DNA of 61,365 nucleotides from Akkermansia sp. (GCA_017399165.1 JAFQEF010000132.1:1-61365), one strand, 5' to 3'. Positions 31,535 through 40,081 are shown, numbered from the stretch's first letter. The notes: generated by a model not told the origin, from the letters alone. A program made the numbers and translations.

Positions 31535-32382
31535 AATTCGTCCAAATAACGGCGTATTTCTGCCAAGCGTTCGGTGGCGGTATCCCTGCCTATGTTGTAG
31601 GCGGCGCGCAGGTTGGCGGGGTTTTTCTCCACTCGGCTCACGGGCAGGGGGGCCTCGGGGCGAATCACCAGCACGTTGCCTGCCGCTTCTTGGGCCTCAA
31701 TGTACGCCAAGGTGTTGTTGTAAACCTCATGCCGCTGTGCCATGGCCTCCACCAAGTGCGGGTATTTGCGGTACATGAGCTTAATGAACAACATGGCGCT
31801 GCTCTTCTTTTTGCGGTATTCGCGGGGCTGCGTCAGTATCAAAACATTGCGCTTATAGCCCAGACTTTCAAATTGGCGCAGGGGTATGGGGTCGCTGATA
31901 CCGCCATCGAGCATCTTTTGCCCGTCAATCTCCACTATGTGAGATACCAGTGGCATGGATGCCGAGGCCCGTATCCAGTCAAACCCGTGGTCTTCCCACC
32001 CGCCGTAGGTGTGGTACACGGGCTTGCCTGTCTCAATATCGGTGCATACCACGTAAAACTCCATGGGGTTTTTACCGTAGGCGTCAAAGTCAAACGGGTC
32101 GTACTGCGTGGGCACCACGCGGTAGCAAAAATCGGTGTTGTAAATATCCCCGCTTTTCAGCAAGCTCCACAAGCCGCAGTAGCGTTTGTCATTGCAAAAT
32201 CGCTCGTTATAGCGAATGGCCCGCCCTATTTGCCCGCTTTTGTAATTAACGCCGAACGCCGCCCCTGCCGATACGCCTATGGCACCGTCGAACACCACGC
32301 CTTGCTCCATCAGCACGTCCATAACACCTGCGGTGAACATGCCGCGCATGGCGCCGCCTTCCAGTACCAATCCTTTTTTCAT
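31462..32382 (-). CDS. Patatin-like phospholipase
   Basis: 306 residues. The catalytic elements of the patatin fold are intact: oxyanion loop GGAMRG, nucleophile elbow GVSAG (Ser near residue 38) and the DGG dyad aspartate (MLDGGISDP). The length and the YNERF/KSGDIYN blocks fit the RssA/YjjU-type bacterial lipases. It would cleave membrane phospholipids. The last about 23 residues (from GISKN) are encoded inside the repeat element at 31069-31534, which also supplies the stop. It starts 12 bases after the first DUF1287 gene stop and is the last gene of the seven-gene unit. Patatin effectors occur in some anti-phage systems, but this family also has housekeeping members. Confidence 0.92.
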   Translation of the reverse strand: MKKGLVLEGGAMRGMFTAGVMDVLMEQGVVFDGAIGVSAGAAFGVNYKSGQIGRAIRYNERFCNDKRYCGLWSLLKSGDIYNTDFCYRVVPTQYDPFDFDAYGKNPMEFYVVCTDIETGKPVYHTYGGWEDHGFDWIRASASMPLVSHIVEIDGQKMLDGGISDPIPLRQFESLGYKRNVLILTQPREYRKKKSSAMLFIKLMYRKYPHLVEAMAQRHEVYNNTLAYIEAQEAAGNVLVIRPEAPLPVSRVEKNPANLRAAYNIGRDTATERLAEIRRYLDELGISKNSPKMAICRGSEPQASGIL

Positions 32383-32394
32383 GGTGAATGCTCG

Positions 32395-32967
32395 TTATAA
32401 TTGTGGGCGGTAATGGCCTGTGAGGGTGTAGGTAAACAAATCATCCTCCTCTTGAGTACCCGCGCCGATGTTGTGGATGATGAGGGGCACGCCTTGCTCA
32501 TTTTTGCGGTCGCTCACAATCATGATATGCGGCAGGGTATCCCCCAGCAGGCAGGTGACAATATCCCCCGGTTTGTAATCCTCCGGGTTTTGGGTAACGG
32601 GGCGGCTCCACCCCTTGCGTTTGAAAAATGTTTGCAGGTTAGGTACACGGCGGTGGTCTATATTTCTATCTGTGCGTTTGAGCCCCCAATTTTTGCGGCT
32701 GGGGTAGGCAGAGAAGTTTTTCTTCATGTCCTCATGCACTTCTTTTTGCAGGTCGAAGCCCAGTTGGCGCATGGCGCGTATGACAACATCCGTGCATACG
32801 CCTCGGTCCTGCGGTACGTCTCCTCCGGGGTATTTGAGGGATACGTATGAGGGATCATACTCTACGGTAACACCTATTTGTGCACGGGCATGGGCAGGTA
32901 ATCTGCTATCTGCAAACAAGCTGTTGCATGCCAATATCAACAGGGTAATCAGGGTGTATGCTTTCAT
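32395..32967 (-). CDS. DUF1287 exported protein (downstream paralogue)
   Basis: 190 residues with a signal peptide (KAYTLITLLILACNSLFA|DS). DUF1287 is an uncharacterised family with an NlpC/P60-like papain fold. RGVCTDVVIRAMR supplies the probable nucleophilic Cys, and PHIMIVSDR the His. The YPGGDVP and VPNL blocks are conserved. The close paralogue is encoded immediately upstream: its stop overlaps this ATG by four bases (ATGA). Both copies keep the Cys and His. A peptidoglycan or amide-hydrolase role in the periplasm is likely but unproven. Confidence 0.88.
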   Translation of the reverse strand: MKAYTLITLLILACNSLFADSRLPAHARAQIGVTVEYDPSYVSLKYPGGDVPQDRGVCTDVVIRAMRQLGFDLQKEVHEDMKKNFSAYPSRKNWGLKRTDRNIDHRRVPNLQTFFKRKGWSRPVTQNPEDYKPGDIVTCLLGDTLPHIMIVSDRKNEQGVPLIIHNIGAGTQEEDDLFTYTLTGHYRPQL

Positions 32968-33659
32968 TTCTTTTTCTTTTTTTCGGGTTCCGGGTATTGT
33001 ATGGGTTTGCCGAACACGGGGCGAAAATGCCCCGTGATGGGAAACTCAAATAAATCATCATTTTCTTCCGTTCCCTTGCCGGAGTTGTGTATGACTTTGG
33101 GCACACCGGTTTCCGCATGCTTGCGGTCACTCACAATCATGATGTGCGGGCGTCCGTGGGCGGCATCGAAACATGTTACTAAATCTCCGGGTTTGTAATC
33201 GTCCGGGTTGTCGGTGGGGTGCTCTGTCACGCTCCAGCCGATGCGGTTGAAGAAAATCTCCAAATTCGGCACGCGGCGGTGGTCTATGCTGGGGTCTGCG
33301 GCGCGTTGCCGCCATAATTTACGCCCGGGGTAGCGGCGAAAGTTGTGTTTTATGTCCTCATGCAGCAGCTCTTGCAAATCCAAACCCTTGAGACGCAGGG
33401 CGCGGATGATGACATCCGTGCACACGCCGCTCTCCATGGGAACATCCCCGCCCGGGTACTCCAAATCCACATAATCTGCTGTGTAACCTACCGTTACACC
33501 TATTTGGCGGCGAGCCAGGGCCGGCAGGCCGTTTTCATCTTCTGCAGGGGGGGCCGGGGCAGGTGCCTGCTCGGGCTGCATGTAATAAACGGCCACGCCT
33601 CCTCCTATGGCCAGCAGGATGATGCAGAGTATAATCCAAAGAGCCTTCTTTTTCATCAT
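32964..33659 (-). CDS. DUF1287 exported protein (upstream paralogue)
   Basis: 231 residues. It differs from its neighbour in having an N-terminal membrane anchor (KKKALWIILCIILLAIGGGVAVYY) and a Pro/Ala linker instead of a cleavable signal, and a Lys-rich end (EKKKKK). The DUF1287 core is the same: SGVCTDVIIRALR (Cys), YPGGDVP, DHRRVPNL and PHIMIVSDR (His). Its start directly follows the stop of the nuclease-like gene with no gap. The adjacent copy at 32395-32967 is a tandem duplicate with clear divergence, so the duplication is not recent. One copy is anchored and one released. Confidence 0.88.
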   Translation of the reverse strand: MMKKKALWIILCIILLAIGGGVAVYYMQPEQAPAPAPPAEDENGLPALARRQIGVTVGYTADYVDLEYPGGDVPMESGVCTDVIIRALRLKGLDLQELLHEDIKHNFRRYPGRKLWRQRAADPSIDHRRVPNLEIFFNRIGWSVTEHPTDNPDDYKPGDLVTCFDAAHGRPHIMIVSDRKHAETGVPKVIHNSGKGTEENDDLFEFPITGHFRPVFGKPIQYPEPEKKKKK

Positions 33660-34439
33660 TCAGGGGGTGGTAGAGTCGTTCTTCTTACGGCGGTCCGCAT
33701 GGTTGCCGGTCATGCCTGCTTGGCGTTCTTCTGCCCGTTGTTTCCAGAGCGGGACATTTGACTTGCGCGCTTTTTTCTGTTTTTTAGCCGCTTGTTTTTG
33801 GGCATGGCGCGCGCGCTCCTGCGCTAGTTTTGCTTCTTTTTCGTGGGCCAGGCGGGCTTCTTCTATGCGTTTTTGGATGCGCGATGAGTGGTCTGCCCCT
33901 GCGGAGGTGATGGTCCACGGCCCAATGCCGCCGGACTCCGTAATGGGCAGGCAGAGCATGTCGGGGTCAATAAACCGTATTTGCCTGTAAAGCAGGTCTT
34001 TAATGGTGGCCAGCAGGCTCTTGGGCGGGAACAGGCCCGTGCGTGCCAGCTCTATAGTAAAAGCAATGCGTATGCGCTTGGCTTGCAGGCTCATGCGGGC
34101 AATATCCCGCAGGGAAATCCCCTCTGCCGGCTCTTCCTCGGGGGCACAAAGCGCAGCGGTGCGCAGCAAAAACAGGCAGTCTCTCACCTTGCGGCACAGC
34201 TTCTCCACTAAATCTCTCACCTTGGGGCGGGCATTAAAGCGGTAATCTTTTACCTCTACCAACCACAGCTCTTTTTTGCCGGGGTGGTAAAGCACAAAGT
34301 CCATCTCTTTGCAACTGTTGCAAAAGTTTTGGGCGTGGTGAGAGTAGAAGGGTGAGCATTCAAAGCGGCAAACATAATACCCCGCTTCAAAGTTGAAGCG
34401 GTGCACACCCTCTACACAACTGGTACCGGCCTGAAACAC
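33660..34439 (-). CDS. PD-(D/E)XK nuclease-like protein with basic coiled-coil tail
   Basis: 259 residues, starting with GTG two bases after the ATPase stop (TGA-GC-GTG), so translation is coupled. The N-terminal half contains a restriction-endonuclease-like core: Asp47 in EMDFVLY and Glu62-Val-Lys64 in LVEVKDYR, separated by 14 residues across a turn, the PD-(D/E)XK pattern. Predicted helices follow (VRDLVEKLCRKVRDCLFLL). The C-terminus (about 185-259) is a very basic helical tail rich in Lys, Arg, Ala and Gln, apt for nucleic acid binding. Seven Cys residues cluster in the first 43 positions. No named family is recognised; the nuclease call is by motif. Partner of the ATPase encoded upstream. 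Confidence 0.75.
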   Translation of the reverse strand: MFQAGTSCVEGVHRFNFEAGYYVCRFECSPFYSHHAQNFCNSCKEMDFVLYHPGKKELWLVEVKDYRFNARPKVRDLVEKLCRKVRDCLFLLRTAALCAPEEEPAEGISLRDIARMSLQAKRIRIAFTIELARTGLFPPKSLLATIKDLLYRQIRFIDPDMLCLPITESGGIGPWTITSAGADHSSRIQKRIEEARLAHEKEAKLAQERARHAQKQAAKKQKKARKSNVPLWKQRAEERQAGMTGNHADRRKKNDSTTP

Positions 34440-34441
34440 GC

Positions 34442-35530
34442 TCAGGCGTCCTCCCCGGGGTTATAGTTCATATTCAGATAGCGGTCTGCCTGTTCCATTT
34501 CTGCATCCAAGCTATCAATGTGGTCAATCTCATCAAGCGAGTTACCGGCAGAAATACGCACGCCCTGCGAGGTAGAGTTGGCAGGCTGCATGCCAAAGTA
34601 ACGGCGAGTAATGTTTGCGTGTTTCTTTTCTGCGAGCTGAATCACCAATTCTCTGAGCATGAAAAGGCTGTGCGTAGTAAGCATAACCTGCACCCCGGCG
34701 TGGCTCAAGCCCGTTAAGATGCGTACCAGCAAAGGCAGGTGGGTGGTGTTGAGGTTCATCTCCGGTTCATCCCAAAACAGGGAGGTGCCCGCCCGCACGG
34801 TGCCGTTGCCTATCAATAACCCCAACGTGCCGATGCGTTTAAAACCCTCTGCCACCAAGTTGAGCTCCAAGGGCTCTTGCCCGTGGCGTTGCAGGTAAAA
34901 TCGCCCGTTCATTCTCTTTAATCTGCCGGATAACAGGGCCTCAATCTGTTGTATCACATACCGAAGTGCCGGGGGAATGGCGTATCCGCTCGGCTCCTCC
35001 TCCAACGCGCGGCAGAGCTCCCAACTGGCGGAGTCCAGCAGCTCCGGGTAGCGTTTGCCTGCCTGCATGTAGCAGGGGTATATGGATAACACCTCTCTGG
35101 GTGAGATAAATACGGCGTTTTCTGAGAGGAATCGCTGTGGCAGTTTCTCTATGTGCAAGCCTTCTTCCTCATGGTTGGCGGTGAAGCCGAAACAGAGGTC
35201 TGCCGCACCGAGCGGCACTTTGTGCCCCTCCAGCGAGGCTTTGATACGCGCCGTGGCATTGCCTCGGTTGCGCGCTGTGAGGGAGGTGAGGTTGTGGGTG
35301 CCGTACACGCGGAGCATGTCTCGGCGCAGTCGTTTTTCCTCTGCCCACACCTCGGGCAGCTCACGGCGTGCGCCATCGCACCCCCATTTGGTGATGGCGT
35401 AGCACAGTTTCATGAGGTGGCTTTTGCCGGAGTCATTACCGCCCACAATAATGTTGATACCGGGCACAAATGAGAATGACTCCCGCTGCGGAAACACAGT
35501 AACGCCCTCCACTGCCAGTTTGCGTATCAT
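34442..35530 (-). CDS. AAA_15/AAA_21-type ATPase, probable defence component
   Basis: 362 residues. ABC/SMC-like ATPase of the AAA_15/AAA_21 group: Walker A GGNDSGKS (30-37), a signature-like region LVAEGFKRIG (225-234), Walker B LFWDEPEMNLN (251-261) with catalytic Glu255, and switch His287 in LTTHSLFML. The middle (40-220) lacks a zinc hook or long coiled coil. Such ATPases act as sensors in OLD, Septu, PARIS and related phage-defence systems, paired with a nuclease or toxin. Here the partner is the PD-(D/E)XK protein directly downstream. It lies 18 bases after the nitroreductase gene. The defence role is inference. Confidence 0.88.
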   Translation of the reverse strand: MIRKLAVEGVTVFPQRESFSFVPGINIIVGGNDSGKSHLMKLCYAITKWGCDGARRELPEVWAEEKRLRRDMLRVYGTHNLTSLTARNRGNATARIKASLEGHKVPLGAADLCFGFTANHEEEGLHIEKLPQRFLSENAVFISPREVLSIYPCYMQAGKRYPELLDSASWELCRALEEEPSGYAIPPALRYVIQQIEALLSGRLKRMNGRFYLQRHGQEPLELNLVAEGFKRIGTLGLLIGNGTVRAGTSLFWDEPEMNLNTTHLPLLVRILTGLSHAGVQVMLTTHSLFMLRELVIQLAEKKHANITRRYFGMQPANSTSQGVRISAGNSLDEIDHIDSLDAEMEQADRYLNMNYNPGEDA

Positions 35531-35548
35531 AACCTAAAGGTTGTTGAA

Positions 35549-36070
35549 TCAGGCTCTTATCACGTAGTCGTCTCTGCGGGGCTTGACGGGCGGAATCCCC
35601 CCCTCTGCCGCATAACCCAATATGCAAATGGCTAATCCCTCATATTTGGCATCCACGCCCCATTTTTGCATCAGGGCTTTGCCCTCCGGCAGTTCAAACA
35701 TGCCCTTGCCACGGTTGATCCAGCAAGAGGCTACACCCACGGCATGTGCCGCCAGCATCAGGGTGCCCATCAGCAGTGAGGCATCGAGTATGCCGTTTTC
35801 ATTGGTGCTGTCTGTAAATACCACTACGGCTGTGGGGGCTCCGTACATGGGGTCGCTGTCTGTACCCATAATCTGCGCATTGAGGCGGGAGAGCTCTTTG
35901 AGGGTGTCGGCATCTTGCACAACAACCATTTGCGGGGATTGTTTGCCGCGGCCGGTGGGGGTCCAGGTGGCAGCTTCCAATATGGCGTCCAATTGAGCGT
36001 CGGTAATTTGCTCTGCCAAGTATTTACGGCAGCTGCGGCGGGTGCGTATATCGGTGAGTGTTTCTTGCAT
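35549..36070 (-). CDS. Nitroreductase family flavoprotein
   Basis: 173 residues. TRRSCRKYLAEQITDAQLDAILEAATWTPT at the N-terminus (motifs RRSCRKY and TPTGRGKQSP) and the GVASCWI and LGYAAEG segments are nitroreductase hallmarks for FMN binding and dimer formation. Such enzymes reduce nitro compounds, quinones or enones with NAD(P)H in the cytoplasm; the natural substrate is not readable. It lies between the dynamin-like GTPase (21 bases) and the ATPase gene (18 bases) in the same unit. No obvious role in a defence cassette; it may be a bystander. Confidence 0.9.
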   Translation of the reverse strand: MQETLTDIRTRRSCRKYLAEQITDAQLDAILEAATWTPTGRGKQSPQMVVVQDADTLKELSRLNAQIMGTDSDPMYGAPTAVVVFTDSTNENGILDASLLMGTLMLAAHAVGVASCWINRGKGMFELPEGKALMQKWGVDAKYEGLAICILGYAAEGGIPPVKPRRDDYVIRA

Positions 36071-36091
36071 GGCTTAAAGGGGGGTAAAAGG

Positions 36092-37735
36092 TCAGCGCGG
36101 CATGATGCCGCCGATTTGTCTGGTGATGTTAAGGTGGCGTTGTTGCAGGGGCTTGAGCATGGCATCGTTGCGTGCAACCTTGCGGCGGGGCTCTGTGTAC
36201 AGCCTGCGGTATGCCGATACGCGAGATACCAGCAAAGTCTTTACATCTTCTCCAATGCCGTTGAGCATGCTCTCGTGCAGGCTCTTTGCCAAGCTTACAA
36301 ACTCTTTGCGTATGCGGCGGCCTGCTGCCAGGTGAATGATACTGCCCAGTACCCACACTATGCCGGCGCTCAGCACCATCCACAGGGCAGGGGTGGTCAT
36401 GCCCAACACGCCTAATACCCCGGCGGCTATCAGGCAAAGGCAGATAAGGAAGATAAATAACTTCATCCACTTTGCGCAGGCATTGAATATAATGGAGATT
36501 TTGCGGCGCAATTTCTCTTGCGTAAATGGCTTGTATAAGTCTCTGCCCAGTCTGGTGCGCAATTCATCCAGCTCTGCCCCCAAACTCTGCTCCGGAAAAT
36601 CGCCGATCTCGCACTCCATGGCTTTTTTCATGCGGGGGCGCACGTGGTTCCAGTGCCCGGCGCAAGATTGCACAAAGTTGGAGTCGCTTACCTCTTGTCT
36701 GCTCAAAATCTCCCGGCACAGCATGTTGTAGTAGTAGGTCTCTGTGCCGGCCCCGAACAGGTTTAATCTTACCAGTGTAACCGGGGATAACCACAACCCG
36801 AACCCCTTGCGCAGTTTGGTCAGCGTGGCGGGCAGGGCTTGCAGGGCGGCCTCCGCATAGGCATCGGTATAGTTTTTGATGCCGGTCATCTGGTGAGATA
36901 AAAAGTTGTCAATCTCGCGGTCTATGCCGTCTAAGAATCCGTTATCGCTTTGGGATACGGCTTCTCTTGCTCTTAAAATGTGGTATTGCTTGTTGAGCAA
37001 GTCGTTAGATAAATCAATCACCTTGCGTATATCTGCCCGCAGCCCTTGCGGGGCGTTCAAGGCCTCTTGCACGCGCTGGGTGAACCCCTCCATCCCTTTC
37101 ATGGTGGTGGGGCTTATAAAGTACAGGGCGGGGGTACTGCTGAGCCGTTTGCGGCAGTAGTCTCGCAGCCCGTCTTTGAGTTTCAAGGCATCCTCTGCCG
37201 CTAACTTATCTGTATGCGTTACAGCAATTAAAGCTGCGTTGCGGCTCTCTTGCGGCAGCTCTGCCAGCATATCCCACACGGCGGCGGTCTCAATTTTGCG
37301 GGCATCTATAACGGCCACAACGGCATCTGCCCCTTTGATAAGCTCTTGAATGGTGCTTTTATTTGCCGGGTCCTCTGCCGCTGCTGTGTCTATGAGCTCA
37401 AGCCCTTCCAGATTTTCCAGCGGAATAAAAGTGGCGTTGGCAGGGGCGGGTTCCGCACCGTTGTTGCGGTAGCGCCAGCTGCGGTAGGTGCCTGTCATTT
37501 CTGCCTTGGCAATGGTGGGGTACTGCGCCACCCCTGCCAGTAGGGAGGACTTGCCGCTCTTGCTATCGCCGATGAATACAACGCGACGCTCTTTCTCCAA
37601 CACCTTGAGGGCATTTTCTATGGGGGTAATAAACTCTGAGAGTGAGGCATCATCAATATCTTGGCAAAGCTCTATGACTTGCCCCGCGCCATGGCGTGCC
37701 AAGCTCTCTTCTTTTCTGTACCCTCGTTGCAGCAT
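36092..37735 (-). CDS. Dynamin-like membrane GTPase
   Basis: 547 residues. G1 P-loop GDSKSGKSS (56-64), switch-region Thr, G3 position DTAAA in LELIDTAAAED (the usual DxxG glycine is missing), and G4 variant THTDK. The GTPase domain is followed by a long helical stalk, two adjacent transmembrane helices (roughly 425-478) and another helix at the C-terminus. This resembles bacterial dynamin-like proteins (LeoA, DynA, mitofusin type), which tether or remodel membranes; some protect against phage lysis. It is the first gene of the unit running to 31462, with its promoter 11 bases upstream of the ATG. Confidence 0.85.
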   Translation of the reverse strand: MLQRGYRKEESLARHGAGQVIELCQDIDDASLSEFITPIENALKVLEKERRVVFIGDSKSGKSSLLAGVAQYPTIAKAEMTGTYRSWRYRNNGAEPAPANATFIPLENLEGLELIDTAAAEDPANKSTIQELIKGADAVVAVIDARKIETAAVWDMLAELPQESRNAALIAVTHTDKLAAEDALKLKDGLRDYCRKRLSSTPALYFISPTTMKGMEGFTQRVQEALNAPQGLRADIRKVIDLSNDLLNKQYHILRAREAVSQSDNGFLDGIDREIDNFLSHQMTGIKNYTDAYAEAALQALPATLTKLRKGFGLWLSPVTLVRLNLFGAGTETYYYNMLCREILSRQEVSDSNFVQSCAGHWNHVRPRMKKAMECEIGDFPEQSLGAELDELRTRLGRDLYKPFTQEKLRRKISIIFNACAKWMKLFIFLICLCLIAAGVLGVLGMTTPALWMVLSAGIVWVLGSIIHLAAGRRIRKEFVSLAKSLHESMLNGIGEDVKTLLVSRVSAYRRLYTEPRRKVARNDAMLKPLQQRHLNITRQIGGIMPR

Positions 37736-37746
37736 ATCCGCCTCGC

Positions 37747-37776
37747 ATTATACCCTCCTGCATGGGCTGTGTCCAA
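37747..37776 (-). promoter_or_regulatory. Promoter of the GTPase-to-patatin gene unit
   Basis: -35 TTGGAC (37771-37776), 18-base spacer, -10 TATAAT (37747-37752). Eleven bases separate it from the ATG. No other convincing promoter or terminator is seen before the patatin gene. Confidence 0.65.
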
Positions 37777-37829
37777 CACAAAAATCATAATTTTGTGTAT
37801 GTGCACGCCTGTTGCTCATGTAAAAGAGA

Positions 37830-37858
37830 TTGACAAACACCCTCAAAGATATTAGAAT
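37830..37858 (+). promoter_or_regulatory. Promoter of glnN
   Basis: -35 TTGACA (37830-37835), 17-base spacer, -10 TAGAAT (37853-37858). The leader is about 25 nt. Confidence 0.75.
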
Positions 37859-37889
37859 ACGCGCGCACACCGCTAAAATTACACGATTT

Positions 37890-39995
37890 ATGGCAACAGA
37901 AACATTGACGGACGCTGAAGCTGCGCTGAACGCCCTGTACGGAAGTGATACTTTCGGTATTAAGACCATGGAGAAATATCTCTCCAAGAGTGCATTTAAA
38001 AAAATGATGCTCACGGTTCAAAAGGGCGGTAAACTTGATACCGGCATTGCAGATGAAGTGGCTCAAGCCATGAAGGTGTGGGCTCTCTCCAAGGGGGCTA
38101 CTCATTATACCCACTGGTTCCAACCGCTCTCCGACGCCACGGCTGAGAAGCATGATTCCTTTGTGGAGCCCGATGGTAAAGGCGGTATGATTTGCGAGTT
38201 TACCGGCAAAAATCTCATTCAGGCAGAGCCGGATGCCTCCTCTTTCCCCTCCGGCGGTATCCGTGCCACGTTTGAGGCTCGCGGCTACACGGCATGGGAC
38301 CCCACCAGCCCCGCGTTCATTAAGCGCACGGAGAATACGGTAACACTTTGCATACCCACGGCTTTCTGCTCGTACACCGGTGAGGCATTGGATAAAAAGA
38401 CCCCCTTGCTGCGCTCCATGGCTGCCGTGGCTCAGCAAACGGCTCGCGTGTTGCATTGCTTTGGTATAGAGCCCTCTTATGTGGTGAGCAATCTCGGTGC
38501 AGAGCAGGAGTACTTCCTGATCGACCGCGACCTCTACCTGCAACGCCCGGACCTCATCGAAACCGGCCGTACGCTCTTTGGTTGCCTGCCGCCCAAGCAC
38601 CAGCAGATGGAGGACCACTACTTCGGCTCCATCAAAGAGCGTGTGTTGGAGTTCATGATGAGCGTGGACCGCGCCCTGTGGACTTTGGGTGTGCCCGCCA
38701 AAACCCGCCATAACGAGGCTGCCCCCGGCCAGTTTGAGATTTGCCCCCTCTTTGAGCCCTGCAATGTTGCGGTTGACCATAACGTAATGATTATGGACAT
38801 TTTGCAACGCCAAGCCCTCAAGTTCAATTTGGTGTGCCTGCTGCACGAAAAACCCTATGCCCACGTAAACGGCAGTGGCAAGCACAACAACTGGTCGCTC
38901 TCTACCCCGGAGCTCGGCTCCCTCTTCTCCCCGGGCAAAACCCCGCACAGCAACCTGCTGTTCCTCACCTTCCTGAGCGCCGTGCTCGCCTGTGTGGATA
39001 AGCATGCGGATTTGCTGCGCGCCTCCACCTCCAAGGCGGGTAATGACCACCGCCTCGGTGCGGCAGAGGCACCGCCCGCCATCATCTCCATTTTCCTGGG
39101 CGACCAGCTCACCGATATTATCGAGCAAATCAAAGCAGGTGGCGCCAAGAGCTCTTCCACCAAAACCACCATGGAGCTGGGGGTGGATGTGCTGCCCGAG
39201 CTGCCCAAGGATACGACGGACCGCAACCGTACGTCTCCCTTTGCCTTTACCGGCAACAAGTTCGAGTTCCGTGCCGTGGGCTCCTCTCAAACCTGTGCAT
39301 GGCCCATGGCCGTGCTCAACACCATTATGGCCGAGGCTTTGGATGATGTTGCCACCCGTTTGGAGCCCCATGCCGGCACACCGGAGTTCAAATCCGTGGT
39401 GCGTGAGCTCATTCGCGAGCTGGTCACCAAGCACGACCGCATCATCTTCAACGGCAACGGCTACTCTGCTGAGTGGGTGCAAGAGGCAGAGCAACGCGGC
39501 CTGCCACACATTAAAACCACCCCCGAGGCGTTGGAGGTGCTCTCTCGCCCCGACACCATTGCACTCATGGAGAAGTATGGTGTGCTCTCTCGCTCCGAGC
39601 TTTTGGCTCGTAAAGAGATTCAGCTGGAGAGCTTCGAGAAACTCATTGACATTGAGGCCAAGACATGCCTCAATATGCTGCGCACCATCTATCTGCCGGC
39701 CATTGCCACGCAAATGACCGAGATTTGCGGTACCGTGGGTGCCATTCAGGCTGCCGGCCTCACTGCCGGGCTTAAAGCTGCCACTCAAAAGGCAGAGGAA
39801 ATCGGCACGCTTTACGATACCCTCGCCCCGCAGGTGGATGCCTTGGCCGCCGCCATAGATGCCGGAGAGCCTTTCGCCATGAGAGCTGCCATGGAGCAAG
39901 CCCGCCAAACGGTGGATGCCCTAGAGGCCGTTGTGGACGCTGCCCTTTGGCCCGTGCCCACTTACGCCCAAATGCTTAACATCCACAGCCGTTAA
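37890..39995 (+). CDS. glnN: Type III glutamine synthetase
   Basis: 701 residues from the ATG at 37890; longer starts overlap the promoter. GSIII is a large cytoplasmic enzyme that makes glutamine from glutamate and ammonia with ATP. N-terminal LYGSDTFGIKTMEKYL and FPSGGIRATFEARGYTAWDP are GSIII-specific. The catalytic strands include NLGAEQEYFLID and KHNNWSLS. The C-terminal helical region (700-residue class) is complete. GSIII is common in Bacteroidetes and Verrucomicrobia. It lies in the same direction as argH and may share nitrogen regulation, but has its own strong promoter. Codon use indicates high expression. Confidence 0.96.
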   Translation: MATETLTDAEAALNALYGSDTFGIKTMEKYLSKSAFKKMMLTVQKGGKLDTGIADEVAQAMKVWALSKGATHYTHWFQPLSDATAEKHDSFVEPDGKGGMICEFTGKNLIQAEPDASSFPSGGIRATFEARGYTAWDPTSPAFIKRTENTVTLCIPTAFCSYTGEALDKKTPLLRSMAAVAQQTARVLHCFGIEPSYVVSNLGAEQEYFLIDRDLYLQRPDLIETGRTLFGCLPPKHQQMEDHYFGSIKERVLEFMMSVDRALWTLGVPAKTRHNEAAPGQFEICPLFEPCNVAVDHNVMIMDILQRQALKFNLVCLLHEKPYAHVNGSGKHNNWSLSTPELGSLFSPGKTPHSNLLFLTFLSAVLACVDKHADLLRASTSKAGNDHRLGAAEAPPAIISIFLGDQLTDIIEQIKAGGAKSSSTKTTMELGVDVLPELPKDTTDRNRTSPFAFTGNKFEFRAVGSSQTCAWPMAVLNTIMAEALDDVATRLEPHAGTPEFKSVVRELIRELVTKHDRIIFNGNGYSAEWVQEAEQRGLPHIKTTPEALEVLSRPDTIALMEKYGVLSRSELLARKEIQLESFEKLIDIEAKTCLNMLRTIYLPAIATQMTEICGTVGAIQAAGLTAGLKAATQKAEEIGTLYDTLAPQVDALAAAIDAGEPFAMRAAMEQARQTVDALEAVVDAALWPVPTYAQMLNIHSR

Positions 39996-40042
39996 ACGGC
40001 TTTACCCCGCGGGCGCGTACAGATTTATTGCTCAATTTCGGT

Positions 40043-40071
40043 TTGACTTTTCTGCCGGAATAGTGTATACC
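40043..40071 (+). promoter_or_regulatory. Promoter of argH
   Basis: -35 TTGACT (40043-40048), 17-base spacer, -10 TATACC (40066-40071). The start codon at 40082 is ten bases on, so the leader would be only two to four bases long. Confidence 0.65.
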
Positions 40072-40081
40072 TCTGCGCGTT

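Noticed and set aside
37785..39908. 707-codon open frame antisense to glnN
   Set aside because: It mirrors glnN over its full length and has no family motifs; its length follows from the GC-rich codon bias of glnN.
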